A DNA stretch of 46,278 nucleotides from an uncultured bacterium (GTDB lineage Bacteria > Verrucomicrobiota > Kiritimatiellia > RFP12 > UBA1067). Under the pieces are notes generated by a model. It saw only the letters and a list, made by a program, of their open reading frames with translations. It was not told the origin of the DNA and made no database searches. Shown in pieces: positions 1 to 7,165 of this stretch (position 1 is its first letter; each line of letters starts with the position of its first letter). The translations under genes were made by a program, and so were the position numbers. The stretch spans positions 1-46,278 of the forward strand of contig CACWIW010000012.1 of the NCBI GenBank assembly GCA_902761035.1, in the 5' to 3' direction.

Positions 1-465
1 GAGATGAACAACCGCCGCCGCGCGGACGGCGAGCTCTACTTCAAGTACGGCTCCCCCGCGATCCACGTGTTCGACCGCGCCTTCCTCGAGAAGGAGGCCG
101 CGAAGGCGATGCCCCTCCACCTCGCGCACAAGAAGATCCCGTGCGTGGACGCCTCCGGCAAGGTCGTGAAGCCGGCGGAGCCGAACGGCTACAAGTTCGA
201 GAAGTTCATCTTCGACGCGCTGGCGGACGCGAAGGGCGTCTCGTGCCTCGCGTTCAACCGCCGCGAGGAGTTCTCGCCCGTCAAGAACGCGGAGGGCAAG
301 GACTCCCCCGCGACGTGTCAGGCCGACCTCCAGGCGAAGTGGCGTCGCCAGCTCGCCGAAGTGGGCGTGACCGTGGCCGAGGGCGTGCCCGTCGAGATCG
401 ACCCCGTCTACGCGCTTGACGCGCGCGACCTCGCCTCGACCGGCCTGCTGCTCCAGGGATGCTGA
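1..465 (+). CDS. UDP-N-acetylhexosamine pyrophosphorylase (UDPGP family), 3' part only
   Basis: This is the C-terminal 154 residues of a UTP-dependent sugar-1-phosphate uridylyltransferase of the UDPGP / UAP1 family, cytoplasmic enzymes that make UDP-GlcNAc or a related UDP-sugar. The frame is open to the first base, so the start and the nucleotide-binding half lie outside the window. Family features seen are a 'GSPAIHVFD' segment, 'LHLAHKKIP', 'PNGYKFEKFIFDAL', and 'FSPVKNAEGKDSP', which corresponds to the eukaryote-like 'EFSPLKNADG' motif. The Met at base 4 is internal to the conserved region and is not the start. It ends one base before the ATG of the dCMP deaminase, suggesting co-transcription. 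Whether the product is UDP-GlcNAc, UDP-GalNAc or UDP-glucose cannot be told from this part. Confidence 0.85.
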   Translation, partial: EMNNRRRADGELYFKYGSPAIHVFDRAFLEKEAAKAMPLHLAHKKIPCVDASGKVVKPAEPNGYKFEKFIFDALADAKGVSCLAFNRREEFSPVKNAEGKDSPATCQADLQAKWRRQLAEVGVTVAEGVPVEIDPVYALDARDLASTGLLLQGC

Positions 466-466
466 C

Positions 467-952
467 ATGAAGCGGAAGTCGAAGAACGACACGCGCCCCG
501 GCTGGGACGAGTACTTCATGGAGATCGCCCAGGTGGTCGCCAAGCGCTCGAACTGCTCGCGGCGGAAGGTGGCGGCGGTGATCACGAAGGATAACCACCT
601 CCTCTCCACCGGCTACAATGGCACGCCGCGCGGCGTGAAGAACTGCTTCGACGGGGGGTGTCCGCGCTGCGCGGGCAAGACGCCGAGCGGCAAGGGCCTC
701 GACGAGTGTCTCTGCGTGCACGCCGAGCAGAACGCGATCTGCCAGGCCGCGCGCTACGGCGTGAACGTGAGCGGCGGCACGATCTACATCACCCTCTCGC
801 CCTGCCTCACGTGCGCGAAGCTCATCATCAACTCCGGCATATCGGAAGTGGTGTACGGCGGCGACTACACGGCGTTCCTTGACACTGTGAAGGAGATGTT
901 CCGCCAGGCCGGCGTGAAGTGCCGCAGCTTCGCGCTGAAGCCAGCGCAGTGA
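467..952 (+). CDS. dCMP deaminase (ComEB-like cytidine/deoxycytidylate deaminase)
   Basis: A 161-residue zinc-dependent deaminase that should convert dCMP to dUMP in the cytoplasm for thymidylate synthesis. The zinc site is complete: His85 and Glu87 in 'VHAEQNAI', and Cys113 and Cys116 in 'SPCLTCAK'. The N-terminus has the family's 'RPGWDEYFM' followed by 'A..RS.CSRRKVAAVI', and a 'GYNGTPRG' segment. Length is normal for bacterial dCMP deaminases. I chose the ATG at 467 because the upstream in-frame codons overlap the preceding gene and homology starts here. It follows the pyrophosphorylase by a single base, so translation is probably coupled. A ComEB competence role is known for some homologues, but nothing here supports it. 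Confidence 0.93.
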   Translation: MKRKSKNDTRPGWDEYFMEIAQVVAKRSNCSRRKVAAVITKDNHLLSTGYNGTPRGVKNCFDGGCPRCAGKTPSGKGLDECLCVHAEQNAICQAARYGVNVSGGTIYITLSPCLTCAKLIINSGISEVVYGGDYTAFLDTVKEMFRQAGVKCRSFALKPAQ

Positions 953-995
953 AGCCAAGCAAAACTCGGCAGAGCGATTTGGCATAATGGGCGGT

Positions 996-1010
996 GAGGA
1001 GGTCATACCC
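996..1010 (+). promoter_or_regulatory. Strong Shine-Dalgarno deciding a GTG start
   Basis: GAGGAGGT at 996-1003 lies 7 bases before GTG 1011. This supports GTG 1011 as the methyltransferase start rather than the in-frame ATG at 987, which has no comparable ribosome binding site. A CATAAT at 983-988 preceded by GG resembles other -10 elements in this window, but no -35 is visible. Confidence 0.6.
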
Positions 1011-2210
1011 GTGAGACAATGGCGATGTATAAGTATGTTCGCCGGTGCAGGAGGATGTTCGCTTGGCGCAAAAAAAGCAGGAGTTGATATTGTTGGTGCC
1101 TACGAGTTCGCTGAACCGGCAATTGCTACGTATGAAAGGAATTTCGGCGCTGGAAGTTGTAGCAAAGAAGATCTTTCGACCTGTGACTTTTCTGCGTTGC
1201 GAAATCGTGTTGGGTTGTGTCGTGGCGAATTAGACCTAATGATAGGAGGGCCTCCGTGTCAGGGATTTACGACAGCTGGAAGCCGTAGGACTGGAGATCC
1301 ACGCAATAATCTTGTGGAAAACTATTTTAGGGCACTTGATGTATTCTATCCAAGATGGTTCATGATGGAGAATGTTGAGGGAATCCTTACGACGGCAAAC
1401 GGATGGTTTATAATTGAATGCATTCGTGCCGCAGCTCGAATCGGCTATACGCTGTTTCTCAAGAAAGTCTATATGCAAGAATATGGGATTCCACAACGGC
1501 GGAAACGAGTGGTTCTTGTTGGGAATCGCGAGGGAAAAGAGTTTTATTTTCCGCCACCTCAGCATATTGCCACCGGTGGAATCTTTCGACATGGTTCAGC
1601 AACCTTGCGTGATGTTATCGGAGACATTGAAAACTGCGATATCCCGGAAATTGGCCATGTCAGGCATGAAGAGACAGGTATTCGCTTTGAGAGGATTCAT
1701 GAATTGAAAGAGGGCCAGACTATGCGTGACTTGCCAGTCTGGCTTCAACATGAGTCATTTAGGCGACGTGCGACAAGGCGCGTGTGCGACGGAACCCCTT
1801 CTGAAAAACGCGGAGGAGCCCCTGTTGGGCTTAAGAGATTAATTTATGATGAGCCTAGTTTGACTATTACAAGCGCGGCTACATCTGAATTTGTACATCC
1901 AGTTCAGGACCGGATGTTGACCGTTAGGGAATGTGCGAGGATTCAAACATTCCCTGACGATTTTCATTTTTGCGGCACAGCATCCCAGCAGATGCTTCAG
2001 ATAGGAAATGCGATTCCGCCTCGATTTGCAGAGCAGATGGTGAATCAGATTGCCCTATCGGATGAGTCGCCTGCCGAAGTTTACGGGTCCGGACTGATTC
2101 GCTTTGATGTGACAAAAGCAAATGCCCAAAGTCCTGCTCTTGAGAAAACCTGCAAAGGTTTGCGGAACCTTATGCCTGGCCATTTAACACAAATGATAAT
2201 GGAGTTATAG
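1011..2210 (+). CDS. DNA (cytosine-5-)-methyltransferase, type II modification enzyme
   Basis: A 399-residue C5-cytosine methyltransferase that transfers methyl from S-adenosylmethionine to a cytosine in its recognition site. Motifs are in the standard order: motif I 'FAGAGGCSLG' (SAM binding), motif IV 'GGPPCQGF' with catalytic Cys83, motif VI 'MMENVEG', motif VIII 'QRRKRVVLVG', and motif X 'GNAIPPRFAEQM' near the C-terminus. The target-recognition region lies between motifs VIII and X, roughly residues 210-300. The gene is visibly AT-richer than the flanking housekeeping genes, as is the next gene, which suggests acquisition as a unit. It ends one base before the ATG of the putative restriction enzyme. 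The recognition sequence cannot be read from the protein. Confidence 0.95.
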   Translation: MRQWRCISMFAGAGGCSLGAKKAGVDIVGAYEFAEPAIATYERNFGAGSCSKEDLSTCDFSALRNRVGLCRGELDLMIGGPPCQGFTTAGSRRTGDPRNNLVENYFRALDVFYPRWFMMENVEGILTTANGWFIIECIRAAARIGYTLFLKKVYMQEYGIPQRRKRVVLVGNREGKEFYFPPPQHIATGGIFRHGSATLRDVIGDIENCDIPEIGHVRHEETGIRFERIHELKEGQTMRDLPVWLQHESFRRRATRRVCDGTPSEKRGGAPVGLKRLIYDEPSLTITSAATSEFVHPVQDRMLTVRECARIQTFPDDFHFCGTASQQMLQIGNAIPPRFAEQMVNQIALSDESPAEVYGSGLIRFDVTKANAQSPALEKTCKGLRNLMPGHLTQMIMEL

Positions 2211-2211
2211 C

Positions 2212-3252
2212 ATGACAAGACAACAACGTGAGTTTTATCATAATTTCTCGCGACATGGCTCAGGTTCAGCATCAGTTGAAATTTCACCAGTAGAAGTAGC
2301 GTTGCTGGCGCATATCGCCTATTTCGACATATTTGCTAGTCGTGAGACTTGGTTTGCCGATTGGGCGACTGAACTTATAGACAGGGACTTCTATTCAATA
2401 ACGCAATCAGAAGTTTCAGCTTTGCCAGAGATTTCAGAAGACGAGTCATACGCAATCCTTGAAAAGGCAAACGTCACTGATGTCTCTAATTATGTTTATA
2501 TGTACTTGAAGAACTTGGCGGCGTTGTACCGCAGAAGATTCAAGTTTTATAACATCCTCAAAGAACAGCCGTTCCCTTCGGTTGAGCAAATTGGATTGCG
2601 GTGTCTTCTTGAGTTTGGCAATTGCGACGATACGCTTTTGTTTTCTTGGATGGCGTGGCGAAAACTGATTTATGACATTGACAATAGGAGTGCGCAGGAA
2701 ACCGGCTATCTTTTTGAGCCGATTATAGCAAGTTGCCTCGGCGGAGAGTCTGTCAGTCATCACGATTCTCCCGTAAAAAGGATTGCGGCCAATGGTAGGG
2801 CAAAGAATGAAGGACGGCAGATCGATTGCTATGTAAAAGAGACTCGCGAAGTTTATGAACTCAAGCTTCGCGTAACTATTGCGGCAAGTGGACAAGGCCG
2901 ATTTGAGGAAGAGATGAGTTTCCCGTATGAAGTCAAAAAAGCAGGGTTGATTCCAGTGCTAATAGTTTTTGATCCCACGCCATCGCCTTTGCTGGAGAAA
3001 TTGGGGAACGAGTTTCGCAGACAAGGAGGACGAGTAGCGATTGGAGATGACGCTTGGAACGAGCTAGTTGCTCGGGCTGGAACGGAAATGGGAAAGTTCA
3101 TCGTCAAGTACATAAAACCGCCTATTGTTAGAATTCGATCTGTTTACAATGAACTTCCGATGGGAATCCGATTGTCTGCAACGAGATCGGAAATGGAAAT
3201 CTCAGCTGAAACTGGTAGCCGTTATTCGATCATAAGGACGAGAACTGAATAA
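2212..3252 (+). CDS. Probable type II restriction endonuclease (PD-(D/E)xK type)
   Basis: A 346-residue protein placed directly after a C5-methyltransferase, the usual layout of a type II restriction-modification pair. I see a plausible PD-(D/E)xK active site: Asp205 in 'RQIDCYV' and Glu216-Leu-Lys218 in 'VYELKLR', with a basic residue following, in a beta-strand-like setting. The N-terminal 200 residues are largely helical and not recognised. The segment around the site vaguely recalls ApaLI-like endonucleases, but this is a guess from memory. GGAG at 2201-2204 serves ATG 2212, and the preceding stop lies between them. Low GC matches the methyltransferase. If it is not the endonuclease, no other candidate partner is adjacent. 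Confidence 0.72.
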   Translation: MTRQQREFYHNFSRHGSGSASVEISPVEVALLAHIAYFDIFASRETWFADWATELIDRDFYSITQSEVSALPEISEDESYAILEKANVTDVSNYVYMYLKNLAALYRRRFKFYNILKEQPFPSVEQIGLRCLLEFGNCDDTLLFSWMAWRKLIYDIDNRSAQETGYLFEPIIASCLGGESVSHHDSPVKRIAANGRAKNEGRQIDCYVKETREVYELKLRVTIAASGQGRFEEEMSFPYEVKKAGLIPVLIVFDPTPSPLLEKLGNEFRRQGGRVAIGDDAWNELVARAGTEMGKFIVKYIKPPIVRIRSVYNELPMGIRLSATRSEMEISAETGSRYSIIRTRTE

Positions 3253-3261
3253 AAAGACAAC

Positions 3262-3753
3262 ATGAATGAAAGCGCCAAAACAAGCGAAAGAGCGGAGGTG
3301 ATGCGGGCGGATGCGCGTGCAAGGTCCGTCGGCGTGAAAGTTTCCGCGACCGCTGATGCGGTGCGCGTTTTCCGCGAAGCGATTCCAATCGCCGGGGAAC
3401 GCGAGGGGTTCTTCGTCCTGCCGCTTGACGCTTCGCGTTGCACGCTGTCCGCGCCGATCCTCGTTTCGCTTGGAGCGGACCATGGAACGGCCGCCGTGGA
3501 TGCGGGCGAGTTGTTTCGCGAGGTGCTGAAGGTGGGCGCGGAGGCGATGATTGTCGCGCACAACCACCCATCTGGTGATTTGCGTCCGAGCGTGGCGGAT
3601 AGGACTTTGACCAAGATGCTTGAAGAATTGTCAACCTTGATGAACGTACGACTCATTGACCATTTGATCGAGGGTGCGGCTACGTTCAAGGATAATGCCA
3701 ACCCGACGTTCGTTTCGTTGCACGAGTTTGTGGAAGGGAGTGCTATATTATGA
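3262..3753 (+). CDS. RadC-like JAB/MPN domain protein
   Basis: A 163-residue protein carrying only the JAB (Mov34/MPN) metalloprotease-like half of RadC. The JAMM metal site is intact: His100 and His102 in 'AHNHPSGD', then Asp113 in 'PSVADRT', giving the HxH-x10-D spacing. The N-terminal helix-hairpin-helix domain of chromosomal RadC (UPF0758, about 220 residues) is missing. Such short RadC proteins are common on mobile elements and near defence genes; their activity is not established. Its stop overlaps the start of the next gene by 4 bases (ATGA at 3750-3753), so the two are translationally coupled. GC is higher than in the restriction pair before it. Only a weak A-rich ribosome binding site precedes the ATG. 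Confidence 0.85.
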   Translation: MNESAKTSERAEVMRADARARSVGVKVSATADAVRVFREAIPIAGEREGFFVLPLDASRCTLSAPILVSLGADHGTAAVDAGELFREVLKVGAEAMIVAHNHPSGDLRPSVADRTLTKMLEELSTLMNVRLIDHLIEGAATFKDNANPTFVSLHEFVEGSAIL

Positions 3754-4289
3754 TTGAAAGTACACCGGCAAATGAAAACGCGAATCCTGATTCCGCGCGG
3801 GGCACGGCCACTATCGATACGGCTGCGGCCATCCGTCGTTACATGCAGATTCAACGTGAGATTGCGCAGCTGGAGCGCGAAAAGGAACAACTCCGCGATG
3901 TGCTCGCCAAGGAACTGGAGGGGAAGGCGCCTACGAAGTGGCACACAACTGTTGACGGGAAGCCGCTTGTGGTCACGCACCAACTCAAGACGGTCGTCCG
4001 CTATGACGAACCGCTCCTCCGCGAACGTCTCGGTGAAAAATACGCAGAGATACTCGAGATCGATGGCGTCAAACTCCGGAAAAACCGTGAACTGGTCCGC
4101 CCCTTGCTCATGCCCGTTCTGGATCGTGTCGGAAGCCCTGCGGCCGCGCGCGTGGAGAACGCCATACGCACCGGCACGCTGACGGTCGATGCCTTTCGTG
4201 GCGCGTTTCAGAAAACCGTTACGCCGTACATTTCAGTCCGCATCGAGACATCGCCTCCCGTGAAACCTGTAACAGACATGCCTTTTTGA
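3750..4289 (+). CDS. Hypothetical protein with N-terminal coiled coil, coupled to radC-like gene
   Basis: A 179-residue soluble protein I do not recognise. The first 20 residues are low-complexity. Residues about 25-55 form a charged heptad-like helix ('QREIAQLEREKEQLRDVLAKEL'-type, likely coiled coil). This is followed by a short beta region around 'TTVDGKPLVVTHQLKTVVRYD' and a helical C-terminal half. The outline is reminiscent of small phage or plasmid accessory proteins such as Gp157-like proteins, but I see no diagnostic motif. ATG 3750 overlaps the RadC stop by 4 bases, and GAAGGGAG lies about 10 bases upstream, so production is tied to the RadC-like protein and the two may act together. 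No signal peptide or membrane segment is visible. Confidence 0.7.
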   Translation: MIESTPANENANPDSARGTATIDTAAAIRRYMQIQREIAQLEREKEQLRDVLAKELEGKAPTKWHTTVDGKPLVVTHQLKTVVRYDEPLLRERLGEKYAEILEIDGVKLRKNRELVRPLLMPVLDRVGSPAAARVENAIRTGTLTVDAFRGAFQKTVTPYISVRIETSPPVKPVTDMPF

Positions 4290-4317
4290 ACCGTCAAACA
4301 GAGGAAGCGAGAAACGG

Positions 4318-4998
4318 ATGAAAATCGACAGTGACATGCTCTATGGACCGTGTCCGTGCGGAAGCGGCAAGAAGTTCAAGTTCTGCTGCTGGCAGAAGTG
4401 CCGCGATTCAATCAATTCTGACATGACGCGAGCCGAAATCGTCCAGATCGTCCGTTGCGAGGCAGCACGGGCGAATTTTGCAGCATCAGATGTGAGAGGC
4501 AATGCCGTGGACGATGAAGATTGTGTTGAAGAAGAAGTGCCGAAGGGCGTGACGGTAGAGAAAGACGATGAAAGCACGTTCTTCCCGAAGCCGAAGTGGC
4601 GGATGGAATATGAACCGCGAAAGGATGGTACGCCCGAAGAGGACGCAAAGGCCATCATCGAGGGACTGGTGCGTCCGTATGCTGAACGACATTGCTCCCT
4701 TGCCGATCATGAAGATGGCGAGGATTTCGTGATCGCCGTTATGCAGATGCACCACCAAACAGGGAAAAATATCAGCATCTGTCCATCGGTGGTACTCGGA
4801 AAATACAGTCAGTTCTGGGATGTGTTGTATGCGAAGCTAAAGGAGTTTTTCACGTATTTCTGCGATGCGGTGTATATGTGTGAGGTGAAATTTGATTCGT
4901 CCTGTGGCGGGCCGATCTTGATGCTTGATGACGGTAGTGGGCTGAAAGAAGTTATCATGGTTTCAATTCCAGATCGTTTCTCTGAGGTGGCGCAATGA
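4318..4998 (+). CDS. SEC-C motif protein of unknown function
   Basis: A 226-residue protein starting with a SEC-C zinc-binding motif: Cys12, Cys14, Cys23 and Cys24 in 'PCPCGSGKKFKFCC'. The motif is best known from the SecA C-terminus, where it binds zinc and SecB, but it is common as an accessory zinc module in unrelated proteins. Here it is N-terminal. The rest is acidic and not recognised, with a conserved-looking helical part around residues 100-165 and a C-terminal part rich in Val and Ile. The stop overlaps the rimO ATG by 4 bases (ATGA at 4995-4998), so it is translationally coupled to rimO. The preceding spacer of 28 bases carries GAGGAAGCGAGAAACGG as a possible ribosome binding region. 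Confidence 0.75.
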   Translation: MKIDSDMLYGPCPCGSGKKFKFCCWQKCRDSINSDMTRAEIVQIVRCEAARANFAASDVRGNAVDDEDCVEEEVPKGVTVEKDDESTFFPKPKWRMEYEPRKDGTPEEDAKAIIEGLVRPYAERHCSLADHEDGEDFVIAVMQMHHQTGKNISICPSVVLGKYSQFWDVLYAKLKEFFTYFCDAVYMCEVKFDSSCGGPILMLDDGSGLKEVIMVSIPDRFSEVAQ

Positions 4999-6335
4999 CC
5001 ATCGGACTCGTCTCGCTCGGCTGCGCGAAAAACGCGGTGGACCTGCAGGTGATGGCCGGACATCTCCTGAAGGCGGGCCATACCCTCGCGCCCGATCCTG
5101 ACTGCGCGGACGTGATTCTCGTGAACACGTGCGCGTTCATCGAATCGGCGCGCGAAGAGGCCGTCGCCGAGATTGCGCGCGCGTGCGAACTGAAGCGCGC
5201 GGGACGTTGCAAGGCCGTCATCGCGGCGGGGTGCTTCGTGCAGCGCTACCGCGCCGAGGTGCTGAAGGCGTTTCCGGAATTGGACGCCGTCCTTGGCGTC
5301 GACGCCCTTGATCACATTGCCGAAGTGGTGGGGGAAGCGACGAGAGCGTCGCTTCCCCGAACGTCACGCTCCCCTCGGGGAAGCGGCGCTCTCGCCGCTT
5401 CTCTCATACCGCCGGGGATGCCGAAGAAGGTGTTCGACCCGCCTATCCCCGCGCTGCGTCTCACGGGCGCGGCGTTCGCCTACCTCAAGGTCGCGGAAGG
5501 GTGCGCGCACCGATGCGCCTACTGCGCGATTCCCGCGATCCGCGGGAAGTTCCGGTCGCGTCCGCTCAAGAGCATCCTCGCCGAGGCGCGTGCGCTCGTC
5601 AAAACGGGCGTGAAGGAGCTGAACGTGATCGCGCAGGACCCGATGCTCTACGGCGTCGACTTCCGCGACGGCACGAACCTCGTGACGCTTCTCCGTGCGC
5701 TCGACCGCATCAAGGGCGACTTCTGGGTGCGCGTGCTCTATTCCTACCCGAGCGAGATCACGGACGAATTCCTCGACTGGATGAACACGTCTCCGCACGC
5801 CGTGAAATACATCGACGTGCCGCTCCAGCACACGGATCCGAAGATCCTCCAGGCGATGGCGCGCGGTTCGGCCGTGAAGGCCACGTTGGCGGCGGCGGAA
5901 CGTCTACGCGCGGCGGTGCCGGACGTGACGCTGCGCACGACCGTGATGACGGGCTTCCCCGGCGAGACGCCAGCAACCTTCAAGCGGATGCTCGCGGATG
6001 TCAAGCGGATGTCATTCGACCATCTTGGCGTGTTCGCGTTCTCGCCCGAGGAGGGGACGCCTGCTGCGACGTTGCCGCGACGTCCTTCGCTCGCCGTGGC
6101 GGAGCGCCGCGCGGGCGAGGTGATGGCGCTCCAAAAGCGCATCTGGTCTGCGAAGGCGCGCAAGCACATTGGCCACACTTTCCGCGCGCTCGTAATTGCT
6201 CCTGGCATTGCCCGGCTTGCGTCGCAGGCACCTGACGTGGACGGCGCCGTCCATCTGCGTAGCGCAGCGGAAGTGGGCACGTTCGTGGACGTAACAATCG
6301 GGAAGGTACGCGGCTTCGACTTTGAGGCGAAGTGA
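4995..6335 (+). CDS. rimO: Ribosomal protein S12 methylthiotransferase RimO
   Basis: A 446-residue radical-SAM enzyme that methylthiolates the conserved Asp of ribosomal protein S12. The MTTase domain has the three iron-sulfur cysteines Cys10 ('SLGCAKN'), Cys46 ('VNTCAFIESAREEA') and Cys80. The radical-SAM CxxxCxxC is Cys170, Cys174 and Cys177 in 'EGCAHRCAYC'. A TRAM domain ends the protein. The 'SLGC.KN.VD' and 'FIESAREEA' segments distinguish RimO from MiaB. Residues about 113-137, between the MTTase and SAM domains, are an insertion encoded by two consecutive DNA palindromes (5331-5403), which gives an unusual Ser/Arg/Gly-rich linker. Start ATG 4995 overlaps the SEC-C gene stop. A 137-base non-coding gap follows. 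Confidence 0.95.
   Translation: MTIGLVSLGCAKNAVDLQVMAGHLLKAGHTLAPDPDCADVILVNTCAFIESAREEAVAEIARACELKRAGRCKAVIAAGCFVQRYRAEVLKAFPELDAVLGVDALDHIAEVVGEATRASLPRTSRSPRGSGALAASLIPPGMPKKVFDPPIPALRLTGAAFAYLKVAEGCAHRCAYCAIPAIRGKFRSRPLKSILAEARALVKTGVKELNVIAQDPMLYGVDFRDGTNLVTLLRALDRIKGDFWVRVLYSYPSEITDEFLDWMNTSPHAVKYIDVPLQHTDPKILQAMARGSAVKATLAAAERLRAAVPDVTLRTTVMTGFPGETPATFKRMLADVKRMSFDHLGVFAFSPEEGTPAATLPRRPSLAVAERRAGEVMALQKRIWSAKARKHIGHTFRALVIAPGIARLASQAPDVDGAVHLRSAAEVGTFVDVTIGKVRGFDFEAK
5331..5403 (+). repeat. Two consecutive palindromes inside the rimO coding sequence
   Basis: The first hairpin has perfect 12-bp arms GGGGAAGCGACG (5331-5342) and CGTCGCTTCCCC (5347-5358) around loop AGAG. The second has 9-bp arms GAAGCGGCG (5380-5388) and CGCCGCTTC (5393-5401) around loop CTCT. 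Both share the core GAAGCG-N-C and a 4-base loop, and the same design recurs at 33101-33122 in another gene. The insert keeps the rimO frame. Confidence 0.85.
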
Positions 6336-6423
6336 AAGGGTCGAATCAGCCGAGGCTCCTTAAGTGTCACATGCACATTGCCAAAAAAACAATGCAGATC
6401 AGGGTGTCTGTGTAAAAAGGCTA

Positions 6424-6451
6424 TTGTAAGCCCAGCTGAATCTGGTATAAT
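6424..6451 (+). promoter_or_regulatory. Sigma70-type promoter of the AbiE-like operon
   Basis: TTGTAA at 6424-6429, a 16-base spacer ending in GG, then a consensus TATAAT at 6446-6451. The predicted transcript would start near 6458, about 15 bases before the GTG start codon at 6473. The same TTGTAA and GG-TATAAT pairing is seen upstream of the beta-galactosidase gene. Confidence 0.75.
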
Positions 6452-6452
6452 A

Positions 6453-6479
6453 TCGTCACCAAACGAAAGATAGTGACGA
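6453..6479. promoter_or_regulatory. Inverted repeat over transcription start and start codon (candidate operator)
   Basis: TCGTCAC at 6453-6459 and GTGACGA at 6473-6479 form a perfect 7-bp inverted repeat with a 13-base centre. The left arm touches the predicted transcription start and the right arm contains the GTG start codon of the antitoxin-like gene. AbiEi-type antitoxins are known to repress their own promoters by binding inverted repeats. An RNA hairpin hiding the start codon is the alternative. Confidence 0.55.
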
Positions 6480-7165
6480 AAGTGGAAGTGCAGACACATC
6501 AGCAAATCTTTGATTCATGGCAACAGTCTGGAGATTCGACAACTCAGGCTGCACGATGGAAACGACTTCGGTCTCTAGTCAGGAAAGGCGAGTTGATTGT
6601 GGTCGGACATGATTCATATCTTTGGGCAAGAGATACTGACCTTCGTCCATACTCCCCTGTGCTTTCGGCGATGGCGTCCCAAGTCCTTGGAGAGATGTCG
6701 AAGAAATATGGACGGATGAATTACACGTTGTTTGAGTTGAACTGGCTGAATGACTTTCTCAATCATCTGCTGGGACGGAATGCGTTGTTCATTATGGTCG
6801 AACGCCTCTATGCGCCTTTTGTCTTTGAATTCTTGAGCGAGCGACATGGCAGCGGGGTGTTGCTTAATCCCTCGGTGGAAGACTTTTTCCGCTATGCGAA
6901 CGATCATATGCTGTTTGTCGTCAGGAAGCCGTCGCAAGGCCCGGTGAACCGTCTGATGCCGCATGTCGCACCTCCAGAACAGTGGCTTGCAGACATCCTT
7001 GCGGACGAGCGGATGTCAGCAAGTTTTGAGGGGGCCGAGCTGCCGCAAATCTTCTCCGCATTCACGAATCGGTATGCTGTGAACAGGTCTGCGCTTTTCC
7101 GCTATGCCCAACGGCGAGGTGTCGATGAGCGTGTCAGAAATTTGCTGAAGGAAAGCGTAACATGA
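6473..7165 (+). CDS. AbiEi-like antitoxin with N-terminal winged helix
   Basis: A 230-residue protein placed before an AbiEii-type nucleotidyltransferase toxin, as in type IV AbiE systems. Residues 1-50 look like a winged helix ('RWKRLRSLVRKGELIVVGHDSYLW'-type, with helix, turn and beta wing), fitting a transcription-repressing antitoxin. The middle has the 'GVLLNPSVEDFF' and 'MLFVVRKPS' segments seen in proteins paired with AbiEii (DUF6577-like by memory). The start is GTG 6473, close behind a good promoter and overlapping an inverted repeat. The stop overlaps the toxin ATG by 4 bases. Its AT content is above that of the flanking rimO and V-ATPase genes. Function as antitoxin is inferred from order and the winged helix. 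Confidence 0.78.
   Translation: MTKVEVQTHQQIFDSWQQSGDSTTQAARWKRLRSLVRKGELIVVGHDSYLWARDTDLRPYSPVLSAMASQVLGEMSKKYGRMNYTLFELNWLNDFLNHLLGRNALFIMVERLYAPFVFEFLSERHGSGVLLNPSVEDFFRYANDHMLFVVRKPSQGPVNRLMPHVAPPEQWLADILADERMSASFEGAELPQIFSAFTNRYAVNRSALFRYAQRRGVDERVRNLLKESVT

Noticed and set aside
6336..6423. Terminator or small RNA after rimO
   Set aside because: Only a weak 5-bp CATTG/CAATG pairing without a T-run is visible, which is not enough to support a call.
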